This document shows positions 5,010 through 12,861 of a DNA stretch of 22,562 nt, one piece after another; positions within the stretch are counted from its first letter, which is position 1, and each line of letters opens with the position of its first letter. Origin of the DNA: a virus; the IMG/VR virus record IMGVR_UViG_3300028392_000309, positions 1-22,562 of that record, one strand, 5' to 3'. A model generated the notes under the pieces. That model did no database searches. It saw nothing but the letters and a program-made list of their open reading frames with translations, and had not been told where the DNA came from. The position numbers and the translations under genes were made by a program.

Positions 5010-6836
5010 TTAGATGCCTGCGGCTGCAAGGCGTTTGCGTAATGATTGAATTTCCTTGAGCAAAACAACTGTCAGGCGTTCATATTGGAAGCCTTCAACT
5101 TCACCGTCTGCTCCATAAGTCACAAGTTCTTTAATCCCAGCCGCATCAACTTCATCGGCAATCACGCCAAAATGGTCTTTAGTTTGGTCATCGTTTTCGC
5201 ATTTTGATTTGTAACGAACAGCGCGAATTTGGTCAACATTTATTTCTTCAAGATCACGCACATCTTGTTTATATTTCAAAGCCGAAACACCACCACGCTG
5301 CAAAAGACCAGCAGAACTTACAGCAACATAAGTAACAGCAGCCGTAGTATTTGTATAAATTGCAGGAACAGTAAGGTTACCGGCAGAGGTCAAGCGCATT
5401 AATTCGGCGGCAGTGTAGGCAAACAACAATGTGTCCCCGTCAAACCGTATCGCTGAAGATGAAGCCGAAGCACCACCTACAAGGCTAACCCCATCACCAA
5501 AATACGCTACGGATGAACCGTTTGCAGTTCGTATATAGCCACTTTGAACATCTAATCTTGCAGTAGCCGAAGTACCCCCAATAGCAAGTCGCCCACTGGA
5601 ATCCAGCGTCATCGCCTGAGTAAACGTGATGGCATTACCTGCTGTGCCTGATGGGGCGTTGTACCAAGAATGTGCGCCTAAATATTGCAAATAATATGAA
5701 GCAGTACCTGTTGCCACATATTTCCAGCCAGCGCCATCGTTATATGCGTTGTTACCAAGAACCATTGCCCCTGGCGCAGTTGAACCTGCTAAAAATGAAG
5801 TTTTAACAACAAACGCTTTATAGCCACTTGATGCCCAATCAGCACTCGGAGTAACACCCAGTCCAAGGTTACCGCCAGTTAGACGCATAGCTTCAGTACT
5901 AGCAATACCAAAAGCCAAATAATCAGAGCCAGCGTTGTAGTTGTATTGCAAATAGCCTCTGTAATAACTTGTTCCAGAAGCCGCAGTACCCCATTGCAAA
6001 TAACTAGATGACGTTGTGTTTGTCCATAATTGCAAACCACCAGCCGTAGTTCCTGGCGCTCCAATAGATACGTTTACTGCACCAGCATTGCCTGCGGTTG
6101 ACGTTCCAATACCCAAGTTAGTCCCATCAAACGTCAGCGCAGAACCAGTAGCCAATGCACTTGAAGATGATGCGTAGACCACACCGTTAGCGGTGAAGGA
6201 TGTTAGCCCTGTGCCGCCGTTGGTAGTTGCCAATGTGCCGGCAAGGGTGACAGCACCTGTAGTGGCAGAAGATGGGGTTAAACCAGTAGAACCAGCGCTA
6301 AATGATGTAACACCAGTAACTGAAGGGTTAATCAATTGGAATCGAGTTCCATCGTATTCAATTAGATAGATTCGACCGCTGACAATATCGCCTGCAACTA
6401 AGGCTGTTGTGCCTTGTTTAGTTATGCTTTTAGCACCAAGGCTGTTCAGGTTAATTGTAGAAGCGCCTGTGTTCGTATTAGGCGCAACAAATGAGAACAA
6501 ATTACCCGTTGCATAAGCACTAAGGGCGGGCGATAAAGTACCCACAAATGTGTCTGTACCTGTGACCGTTGCAATTTGTGTTGCGCCAGCTTGCAATTGA
6601 CCAAATTGAGCCGCATCAGTTGCGGCAGTGCCAGCACCCAAACCTGTGATCTTAAACGTCCCCATTGGGATGTTTGCCGTGGGTGTGGTCTGCCCATCTT
6701 TTGTCAATGCGGTAGTTAAACCGCTTGCCAAGTCAGCAGTCAGCAAGTTAAATGCTGTACTGGTGATTACTGTTCCTGTTACAACAGGCTGGCCCGCTGT
6801 ATTGATGTTGAATGTGCCTGAACCGTTGTAACTCAT
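5010..6836 (-). CDS. Tail fibre with C-terminal S74 chaperone domain
   Basis: This 608-aa adhesin probably contacts the host surface. The N-terminus (YNGSGTFNINTAGQPVVTGT) and the LTKDGQTTPTANIPMG.FKITGLG..T..TDAAQ segment (about 44-80) are the usual attachment/neck part of podoviral fibres. The middle is a low-complexity, Gly/Ser/Thr-rich beta repeat region. From about residue 518 it carries an intramolecular chaperone of peptidase family S74. The probable self-cleavage serine is in SALKYKQDV, followed by the RAVRYKSK, HFGVIADEVDAAG and YERLTVVLLKEIQSL elements, the last being the terminal helix. After trimerisation the chaperone should cut itself off. The Shine-Dalgarno TAAGGAAA is strong. 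It follows the 679-aa gene by 9 nt. Confidence 0.88.
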   Translation of the reverse strand: MSYNGSGTFNINTAGQPVVTGTVITSTAFNLLTADLASGLTTALTKDGQTTPTANIPMGTFKITGLGAGTAATDAAQFGQLQAGATQIATVTGTDTFVGTLSPALSAYATGNLFSFVAPNTNTGASTINLNSLGAKSITKQGTTALVAGDIVSGRIYLIEYDGTRFQLINPSVTGVTSFSAGSTGLTPSSATTGAVTLAGTLATTNGGTGLTSFTANGVVYASSSSALATGSALTFDGTNLGIGTSTAGNAGAVNVSIGAPGTTAGGLQLWTNTTSSSYLQWGTAASGTSYYRGYLQYNYNAGSDYLAFGIASTEAMRLTGGNLGLGVTPSADWASSGYKAFVVKTSFLAGSTAPGAMVLGNNAYNDGAGWKYVATGTASYYLQYLGAHSWYNAPSGTAGNAITFTQAMTLDSSGRLAIGGTSATARLDVQSGYIRTANGSSVAYFGDGVSLVGGASASSSAIRFDGDTLLFAYTAAELMRLTSAGNLTVPAIYTNTTAAVTYVAVSSAGLLQRGGVSALKYKQDVRDLEEINVDQIRAVRYKSKCENDDQTKDHFGVIADEVDAAGIKELVTYGADGEVEGFQYERLTVVLLKEIQSLRKRLAAAGI

Positions 6837-6845
6837 ATTATTTCC

Positions 6846-8885
6846 TTATCTTCCGTATTGGTCAATGTTTTGCCCAATGATTGAGCCGCCACCCGTTTGC
6901 AATTGAGTTGCTCTTTGGTTTAAAGCACGAATCAAAGCCGCCGTGTTTTCTACTTCTAATTGTCCCGTTGGGCCACGCATCAACAACATTTTAGCAAGTT
7001 CATTACGTGTTGTTTCAGGCATTTGGTTAATTACTTGACCAATCCTGTTTTTGACATTTGCCGCCTCACCAGCAGCCGCCAATGGGTTGCCAGTTGCCGC
7101 ATTTGCCACTGCCTTGCCCGCAGTTATTGTGGTCGGCATGACACCCAAGTCTTCAGCGCCAGCAAACCTAGAGAAAGTTGCAGCGCCTCGACCCACTTGC
7201 TCCAAAGGCTTCAATCGAGCTTCTTTGGCAACATCTTGAGCAAACCTTTGATAGTTATCGCCAAATATTTCTTTCAGTCGGTTACTAGTAGAAGGTTCTT
7301 TCCACATCTTTAGGAGTGATGTCTGACCTGCTTCTGTGCCAACTTTGTCTTTTAAAGACTGCAATGCACCTATGCGGAAAGCCTCTATTTCGCTTGGCGA
7401 CATATTGCCCATCAAGTCAGACAATGCAATATCGTCTTGCTTCATAGCGGTTCGGCCTTTAACGACAGCATTACTCAACTGTGAAGGGCCAGCGTAGGCA
7501 TCCAAGGCTTGACGGTAGATTGAACCATTTTTATCGGCAGGCGATAGGGCTTCTAGTTTCTTTGTCAATGCCACTCGCAAATCATCATAGGCTCGGCTTG
7601 TATTTGTTGCTTTGCCAAACTCGCCACGGGCTGATTCACCCATGTCATAAAGTGATTGCTTGACAACATCTAAAACTTTAAGTGGAACATCATCCCCCGC
7701 TTTTAGCTTGGAAATGTCAATTGGTAGCTGTCTATTCAATTGCGTCAACAATTCAGCCTTACCATGCGCAGATGTTGAAGCCTGAATCAAAGATTGCAAA
7801 TCAGGATCAATTTTGACTGATACATTTTCAAGCTGTTTATACAAAGGCGCAGAACTTGCCTTTTTAACCGCATCCAAGGCTTCTAGTGTGGCTGTAAAGC
7901 CCTTACCCTGTGTGCCTAAAGCCTCGTCAGCCGCGTTTACAAGGCGTTCAGGTCTAAACATCTGTTGCTCACGAATTCTTCGCTCCACAAGCGTTTTGGC
8001 TTGGCCTGGCATTGAGGCCATTAAATCTAATTTTGCCAATGCACTTGGCCCGCCCGCTTGCGCAATGCTTGCATTAGGATTTAAACCCATTTCACGTTGA
8101 ACACGGCTTAAAACAGAATTTACGCCATCTCCGCTTGACCCGCGCTCTAAGGCTTGAGCCAGTTGAATTCGAGCCGCTTCTTTGGCGCTTTCAGGATTAA
8201 AACGCTGTGCAACATTGCTACCCACGTTGTAAACGCCTTGCCCCATGCCTGATAAAACGCCACCAGACGCAGTTGCAATTGCCGCTTTTTTGGCAATGTC
8301 TTGGGCGTATTCTGTGGGATTGGTCACAGGGTTGATGTCGGATGCGCCAACAGCAGAAATAGTGCCTTGCGTACCCGCCATTTTTGCAGCCATTGCCATT
8401 TTTTGCGCTGCTGACAATGCCTCTGCTGTTTGAGCCGCTTTGCTTGTCATTCCAAAAGGAGTAAGCAAAAGAGGCAACCCACCAACCATTTCACTGGCGA
8501 ATGCCGTTTTGGGATTGGTTTCTCTAAATTGTTCGTTTACGCCTTTAACGTAATCACGGGTATTGGCATAAGCCTCAGATGGATTGGCATTAACGCCATG
8601 CTGCAAAATGTCCAAACCCGCTGCGCCCGCACCCGCGATCTTTGGCGCAAAGTTAAGAGTTAACCCTTGAGCCGCCGCCAAACCCATTTTGCTAGGCATA
8701 GACAAATCAGCCTGTCGGCCCTGCATCATTGCGGGGGATTCAACTGTTTTTTCTACTGCTGGCTGTGATGGTGAAGTTTGCGTAATCTTAAAAATTGCAG
8801 CGTTAACTTGGTCATCCGACATATTGACCGGAAAGTTAACTGGCCCAAAATTTGGGATTTCTACAGTTTTAAATGCTTCAGACAT
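6846..8885 (-). CDS. Probable internal virion/DNA ejection protein (679 aa)
   Basis: A large, mostly helical, Ala/Gly-rich protein. The first ~30 residues (VEIPNFGPVNFPVNMSDDQVNAAI) contain a 'P.fGpV.FP..MsDdQvnaaI' motif common at the head of phage internal proteins. Two Ala/Gly-rich hydrophobic stretches follow (about 84-110 and 190-225, e.g. IAKKAAIATASGGVLSGMGQGV), then a long charged helical body. No enzymatic motif is evident. The position is third of three large proteins between tail nozzle and fibre. This equals the ejection proteins gp7/gp20/gp16 of P22-like phages, which leave the capsid and form a conduit across the envelope. The ATG overlaps the preceding stop (TAATG). Function is inferred from position and composition. 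Confidence 0.65.
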   Translation of the reverse strand: MSEAFKTVEIPNFGPVNFPVNMSDDQVNAAIFKITQTSPSQPAVEKTVESPAMMQGRQADLSMPSKMGLAAAQGLTLNFAPKIAGAGAAGLDILQHGVNANPSEAYANTRDYVKGVNEQFRETNPKTAFASEMVGGLPLLLTPFGMTSKAAQTAEALSAAQKMAMAAKMAGTQGTISAVGASDINPVTNPTEYAQDIAKKAAIATASGGVLSGMGQGVYNVGSNVAQRFNPESAKEAARIQLAQALERGSSGDGVNSVLSRVQREMGLNPNASIAQAGGPSALAKLDLMASMPGQAKTLVERRIREQQMFRPERLVNAADEALGTQGKGFTATLEALDAVKKASSAPLYKQLENVSVKIDPDLQSLIQASTSAHGKAELLTQLNRQLPIDISKLKAGDDVPLKVLDVVKQSLYDMGESARGEFGKATNTSRAYDDLRVALTKKLEALSPADKNGSIYRQALDAYAGPSQLSNAVVKGRTAMKQDDIALSDLMGNMSPSEIEAFRIGALQSLKDKVGTEAGQTSLLKMWKEPSTSNRLKEIFGDNYQRFAQDVAKEARLKPLEQVGRGAATFSRFAGAEDLGVMPTTITAGKAVANAATGNPLAAAGEAANVKNRIGQVINQMPETTRNELAKMLLMRGPTGQLEVENTAALIRALNQRATQLQTGGGSIIGQNIDQYGR

Positions 8886-10501
8886 TACTCGACCTTTCCA
8901 GTTGCGGGGTTATAGGTCGGAATTCGACCTTTTCCCGCCTTGGTTGCGGCGTTACCCATGCCTGTTTGAATGGCGTCCCTGAACTTAGACAATGCGGTCC
9001 TGAAAGCATCAGGAGACTGCGCTGTTGAGGCTTCTGTCAATGCGGCTGTAGCTTTAGTTCCCTCAATCTCAGAGATTGCGCCCGAACCTTTCATGCGTTG
9101 AACAGCCTCAAGGAAAGCGCCACCCTTAACTTGGTCATAAAGGGCTTTAAAGTCAGCGCCAGGCGTGCCACCTTGGAATGGCTTGTACTCAAACGGGATC
9201 GTTGTTCCAACAACGTCTTTCAACCCTTTATGTTCAGGGGTAATGATTTTGCCTTGTGCATCTTTTGCGCCAATCATCCTATCAATTGCACCAATCAAAG
9301 TTTGACCTTGTTGCATTACTTGTGGCAATGCTCCAGCCGCTTCTTGTTGGATTTTGGCTTGGTTGACTTGCAACTCTTGTTGTGCTTTTGGCGACAACGC
9401 AGCAATTAAGGCTTGATTAGGCGATACAGGGGCCGCAACGGGTTGCACAGGCGCGGCAACGGGTCTGGTTTGCATAGGCGGCGTAACGAGTCTAGCTTGG
9501 GTTTGTGGCGCTTGCATAACGGGCTGATTAGCGGGTTGTGCCATAGGTTGTTGAACGGGTTGCACCATAGGTTGTGCCATATTTGGCGCACCGCCCGCAT
9601 TCAATCCAGTATTGAAATAAAGTTCTTTTGCACTGATTCCGATTCTTGCGCCTTCATTGGCAAGCGAGGCCCTCTGATTTGCACTCAAACCATTAAATGC
9701 GCGATCAGAAAGTTCACGCTCTTGCGTCAATTTTGCTTTATTTTGTTCTGCATCTTGCGTCAATCTTGCTTGAGTATCTGCGCTAACTGCGGGCAGTAAT
9801 AAAGACATATCTTTACCGCCACTGTTTTGAAACACTTTTAAACTTTCGGGTGTGAATGAGGCGGGGTTAACATTGCCAAAAGGAGATTTTGAACCACCTT
9901 CAAAAAGTTTTGCGCCTGTTTTTTTGCTGTATGCAATTTGACCTTCACCAAGAATTACGGGCACTTCTGGGGCAAGTTGAGCCATGTACATATTCATGGC
10001 TTGCTGTTGCATACCAGGCGTTTTAAACTCGCTAATCAACGATGGATCAAGCAAGCCCGCCGCCCTTGCCTGAACAGCGGGTGTGGTAAACGCCTTTTGT
10101 TGGTCAGGTTGCATCTCTGCAAATGTTGACGCAAGGTTTGGATTGTCTTGGAAGTCTGCCGCTGTTGGCTCTTGTTTCATTTCAGGCGAACCCGCTTGAC
10201 CTTGCAAGCCTTGAATCAATCGCTGAATGTCAGAAGATGTATCGGCTTGGTATTTTTCGCCCAAGGCTTTTTGCTCTGCTTTCAAGCCTTCTTGGTTTTT
10301 GTTTACTAAGTACATTTGAAGCACTTTAGCCAAACCTTGAACAGGGCTGATTGGGGCTTGAATGCCCATATAGGAACCCGCCTGCACAGGCTCAAATGCT
10401 TGCTGCTGAAGAATCTCAGCCATCTTTTGGCGGCGATCCAACTCTTGTTGCTGCAACTGGTAAGGGTTTGCAACATTAAACTGTTCGTACTGATTAGCCA
10501 T
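8885..10501 (-). CDS. Probable internal virion/DNA ejection protein (538 aa)
   Basis: A Gln-rich protein without a recognised domain. It opens with ANQYEQFNVANPYQLQQQEL and a helical stretch typical of phage internal proteins. Residues about 305-362 form a Pro/Gln/Val linker of short imperfect repeats (QPMVQPVQQPMAQPANQPV...). The C-terminal ~160 residues are helical, with an 'RMKGSGAISEIEGTKATAAL' element that recurs in such proteins. It is the middle member of the three large genes between nozzle and fibre, so an ejection role is likely. Shine-Dalgarno GGGG precedes the ATG, and the stop is shared with the next start (TAATG). No signal peptide or membrane span is seen. Confidence 0.62.
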   Translation of the reverse strand: MANQYEQFNVANPYQLQQQELDRRQKMAEILQQQAFEPVQAGSYMGIQAPISPVQGLAKVLQMYLVNKNQEGLKAEQKALGEKYQADTSSDIQRLIQGLQGQAGSPEMKQEPTAADFQDNPNLASTFAEMQPDQQKAFTTPAVQARAAGLLDPSLISEFKTPGMQQQAMNMYMAQLAPEVPVILGEGQIAYSKKTGAKLFEGGSKSPFGNVNPASFTPESLKVFQNSGGKDMSLLLPAVSADTQARLTQDAEQNKAKLTQERELSDRAFNGLSANQRASLANEGARIGISAKELYFNTGLNAGGAPNMAQPMVQPVQQPMAQPANQPVMQAPQTQARLVTPPMQTRPVAAPVQPVAAPVSPNQALIAALSPKAQQELQVNQAKIQQEAAGALPQVMQQGQTLIGAIDRMIGAKDAQGKIITPEHKGLKDVVGTTIPFEYKPFQGGTPGADFKALYDQVKGGAFLEAVQRMKGSGAISEIEGTKATAALTEASTAQSPDAFRTALSKFRDAIQTGMGNAATKAGKGRIPTYNPATGKVE

Positions 10502-10504
10502 GTT

Positions 10505-12421
10505 TTACCCCAATAAACCGTAGTTGACCATTTTGTAACCGCTTGGGTGCATCAAAACGGCTTCTGGCATGACTTTTTCAACTTCATCAGCCATTACACC
10601 TTGTTGATGCTCGCCCAGAATGTCGTATTCATAAAGACCGATTCCAAGTTTGTGTGTGCCAATGCGTTTAATATTGGATTTCAGTCTGCGATCAGACAAC
10701 ATAGGAAGCGCCGCACCCGCCAGACTAAACAAACCATTTGTTGCAGCATTAGCACCGGACTGCTGGATGCCGTAGTTTTGCATATTAGCCGCGCCTTGAG
10801 CTTGCGCACCCGCAAATATAGGCGCAGGCGCAATATTCGTTGGGTTGTAGCCTTGGAATTGAGGCATCTGCAATTGTGAGCCACTCATCAAACCCGTGAT
10901 TTCATTCAAAGGTTGATTGCGCAATGTCAATTGTTTTTGCAACTCTTGCAATGCCGCTTGATTGGCAAATTGCCCCGCACCCAGGTTTTGGTTGTATTGC
11001 TGAAGTTGAGCAGCATTATTTAATTGCTGTTGTTGCGATGCAATATTCTGATTTTGCAAGAGAGCTTGGTTTTGAGCCGCTTGGGTGTTCATCCCTTGCT
11101 GATAGTTCTGACCAATGGCAGCATTTGCAAGTTGTTGGCTTGTTACATTCTGCCCAAAGTTTTGCCCAATTGCTTGGTTTTGAGCCGCTTGCGTAGCCAA
11201 AGCATTGTTGAAATTCTGTTGTGTTGCTTGATTGCCAAGTTGTTGATTGGCTACGTTTTGACCAAAGTTTTGCGCAGCGGCTTGATTTTGAGCCGCCTGT
11301 GTTCCCATGCCTTGTTGGTAATTTTGAGCAATGGCTTGATTTTGCGCTTGTTGATTTTGCAAATTTGCACCAAAACTTGCCAATTGCGCTTGATTACCAA
11401 ATTGACCTGATTGCAATTGCTGATTAAACCCTTGGCCTTGGGCTGCGTTTTGTGCTTGTTGAGCAGCCAAAGCATTACCAAAGTTTTGTTGTGTGCCAGT
11501 GTTGCCATATTGACCCGCAGCCAAGGCTTGATTAAAACCTTGTTGATTTGCCGCAGTATCTAAACTAATTCCTTGCAATGCTGCTTGCGTCAACAAATCA
11601 TTTTGCTGCTGACTTTGATCTCGCATGGCGTTGGTATATGCTTCACCGCCCGCCACTAAACCTTGGTTTGCCAAGTTTTGAGCAGTTGCTTTTTGTTGGC
11701 GCTCCAATTGAGGCGCAAGGCGAGACATAATTGCCGCTTGGCCTGTAGTGCCTGCATTAACAGGCATTTGAGCAACATTACTCAAATTTAATTGGTTATT
11801 GGCAAGGTAATTATTGGCGTTTAAATTTTGATCTATTTTGCCAATATTACCAATGGAATTTTGAAGGTCAACGCCTTGAACACCGCCAGTTGCTTGCTGG
11901 CCTTGAAAATTAGCACTTGCTTGGGGATTAGCAACAGAACCATACGCTTGACCACTTTGCACATTTCCTTGAGCCGTACCGCCTACAACATTGCCATAGG
12001 CTCTATCGCCTGTAAATCCACCAGAAGCCCTGCCCATGCCCAACAAATCAGGCGACCCTTGTATTTGTCCAGAATTTGCAAGTGAAGTAGTTGTTTGCGG
12101 CCCTGTATATTGAAATGGCGTCCCAATAATACCGGATGCTTTTTGCAAACCAGTTTCACCAAGGCCAGCTAATTTTTGTTGGACTCGTTGTTGTGACTCC
12201 AACGTATTTTGCGCTGTTGGCGTTAGATATTGCACTATAGAAGGCTGATTTGTAGTAGGATCAAAATATACGTTTTGACCTCCTAATGGGCCTTGTATAT
12301 TAGGATTGTTTAGGTAACCCTGAGTAATCGCAGTTTCTTTGTTCGCCGCGCCTTGGGCAGTAGCAGCAGCCGCATAATCAGGCGTTGCGGGCGCACTTGG
12401 TTGAGGGCAAAAGAAAGCCAT
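10505..12421 (-). CDS. Q/N-repeat virion protein with S74 chaperone domain
   Basis: This 638-aa protein has three parts. Residues 1-290 are Gly/Gln/Asn-rich, with an 'LANQGLVAGGEAYTNAM..Q' helix near 250. Residues 294-491 consist of eleven 18-residue Q/N repeats. The end, from about residue 576, is a short S74-type domain with the canonical SDRRLKSNI start, then the YEYDILGEHQQGVMADEV element and VNYGLL at the terminus. The S74 fold normally trimerises and self-cleaves. This one lacks the long C-terminal helix seen in the tail fibre copy. Position directly after the nozzle and acetyltransferase genes equals the first ejection protein or tail needle of P22-like phages. A trimeric needle, a fibre or an internal protein would all fit. 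Shine-Dalgarno AAGGAA is good. Confidence 0.7.
   Translation of the reverse strand: MAFFCPQPSAPATPDYAAAATAQGAANKETAITQGYLNNPNIQGPLGGQNVYFDPTTNQPSIVQYLTPTAQNTLESQQRVQQKLAGLGETGLQKASGIIGTPFQYTGPQTTTSLANSGQIQGSPDLLGMGRASGGFTGDRAYGNVVGGTAQGNVQSGQAYGSVANPQASANFQGQQATGGVQGVDLQNSIGNIGKIDQNLNANNYLANNQLNLSNVAQMPVNAGTTGQAAIMSRLAPQLERQQKATAQNLANQGLVAGGEAYTNAMRDQSQQQNDLLTQAALQGISLDTAANQQGFNQALAAGQYGNTGTQQNFGNALAAQQAQNAAQGQGFNQQLQSGQFGNQAQLASFGANLQNQQAQNQAIAQNYQQGMGTQAAQNQAAAQNFGQNVANQQLGNQATQQNFNNALATQAAQNQAIGQNFGQNVTSQQLANAAIGQNYQQGMNTQAAQNQALLQNQNIASQQQQLNNAAQLQQYNQNLGAGQFANQAALQELQKQLTLRNQPLNEITGLMSGSQLQMPQFQGYNPTNIAPAPIFAGAQAQGAANMQNYGIQQSGANAATNGLFSLAGAALPMLSDRRLKSNIKRIGTHKLGIGLYEYDILGEHQQGVMADEVEKVMPEAVLMHPSGYKMVNYGLLG
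10949..11542 (-). repeat. Eleven 54-nt (18-residue) Q/N repeats
   Basis: Residues 294-491 of the 638-aa protein break cleanly into eleven consecutive units of exactly 18 residues. Examples are QNFGNALAAQQAQNAAQG, QNYQQGMGTQAAQNQAAA, QNFGQNVANQQLGNQATQ and QNFGQNVTSQQLANAAIG. The consensus is Q-N/G-F/Y at 1-3, a Leu/Val/Met at 7, Gln at about 10-11, and Asn-x-Ala near 14-16. Eighteen residues are five turns of an alpha-helix, so one continuous amphipathic rod is plausible. No unit has an insertion or deletion. Confidence 0.8.
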
Positions 12422-12423
12422 GT

Positions 12424-12861
12424 TTATTCCTTAAATTCGTATGTTTCGCCTGATGGTTCGTAGTTTGCTCTTGCAAGCAGAACGCTCAAATCTTGATTTT
12501 TTTTGTGGCTTATCATGATTTGATTTACGCCATTAACTTTAAGCATTTGCCCTGCTAATTTAAGCATTTTGCAAATTCCCAACCCGCCTCGATGTTCTGG
12601 CAGCACATAATAAAAAACATCTATTGCTTGCATTGCGCCATAAAAAGGCGATCTAAACACCATAAAACCTGCATGACCCGCCAATTCACCTGTTTCGGTG
12701 CGCAAGGTAAAGTATGCAAAATTTCCTGTTTTTTCCAACTCAATCATGCCGCCTAAATCGCTTTTTAGGTTAGCGTTGCCGTAGAGTTCAGCCCAATGTT
12801 TGCCAATAAGCACCACGGCTTCGGCTGAAACATCCGCAAATCTTTCCATCCTTGGGTTCAT
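12424..12861 (-). CDS. GNAT-family N-acetyltransferase (first copy)
   Basis: I start this 145-aa protein at the ATG of MNPRMERF (12861). That codon overlaps the stop of the nozzle gene as ATGA, the junction style used throughout this run. A reading four residues longer (12873) has its ATG immediately on AAGG, with no room for a ribosome. The fold signature is beta strands FAYFTLRTETGELAGHAGFMV, then DVFYYVLPEHRGGLG, with R91-G-G-L-G95 as the acetyl-CoA pyrophosphate loop. A helix and the strand INQIMISH-like VNQIMISHK follow. GNAT genes at this position occur in phages, where they may modify host or virion proteins. The target is not deducible. Confidence 0.82.
   Translation of the reverse strand: MNPRMERFADVSAEAVVLIGKHWAELYGNANLKSDLGGMIELEKTGNFAYFTLRTETGELAGHAGFMVFRSPFYGAMQAIDVFYYVLPEHRGGLGICKMLKLAGQMLKVNGVNQIMISHKKNQDLSVLLARANYEPSGETYEFKE

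Noticed and set aside
11024-11427. Plus-strand frames rich in Leu opposite the Q/N repeats
   Set aside because: They are an antisense effect of Gln codons (CAA/CAG read as TTG/CTG), so the periodicity is a by-product.
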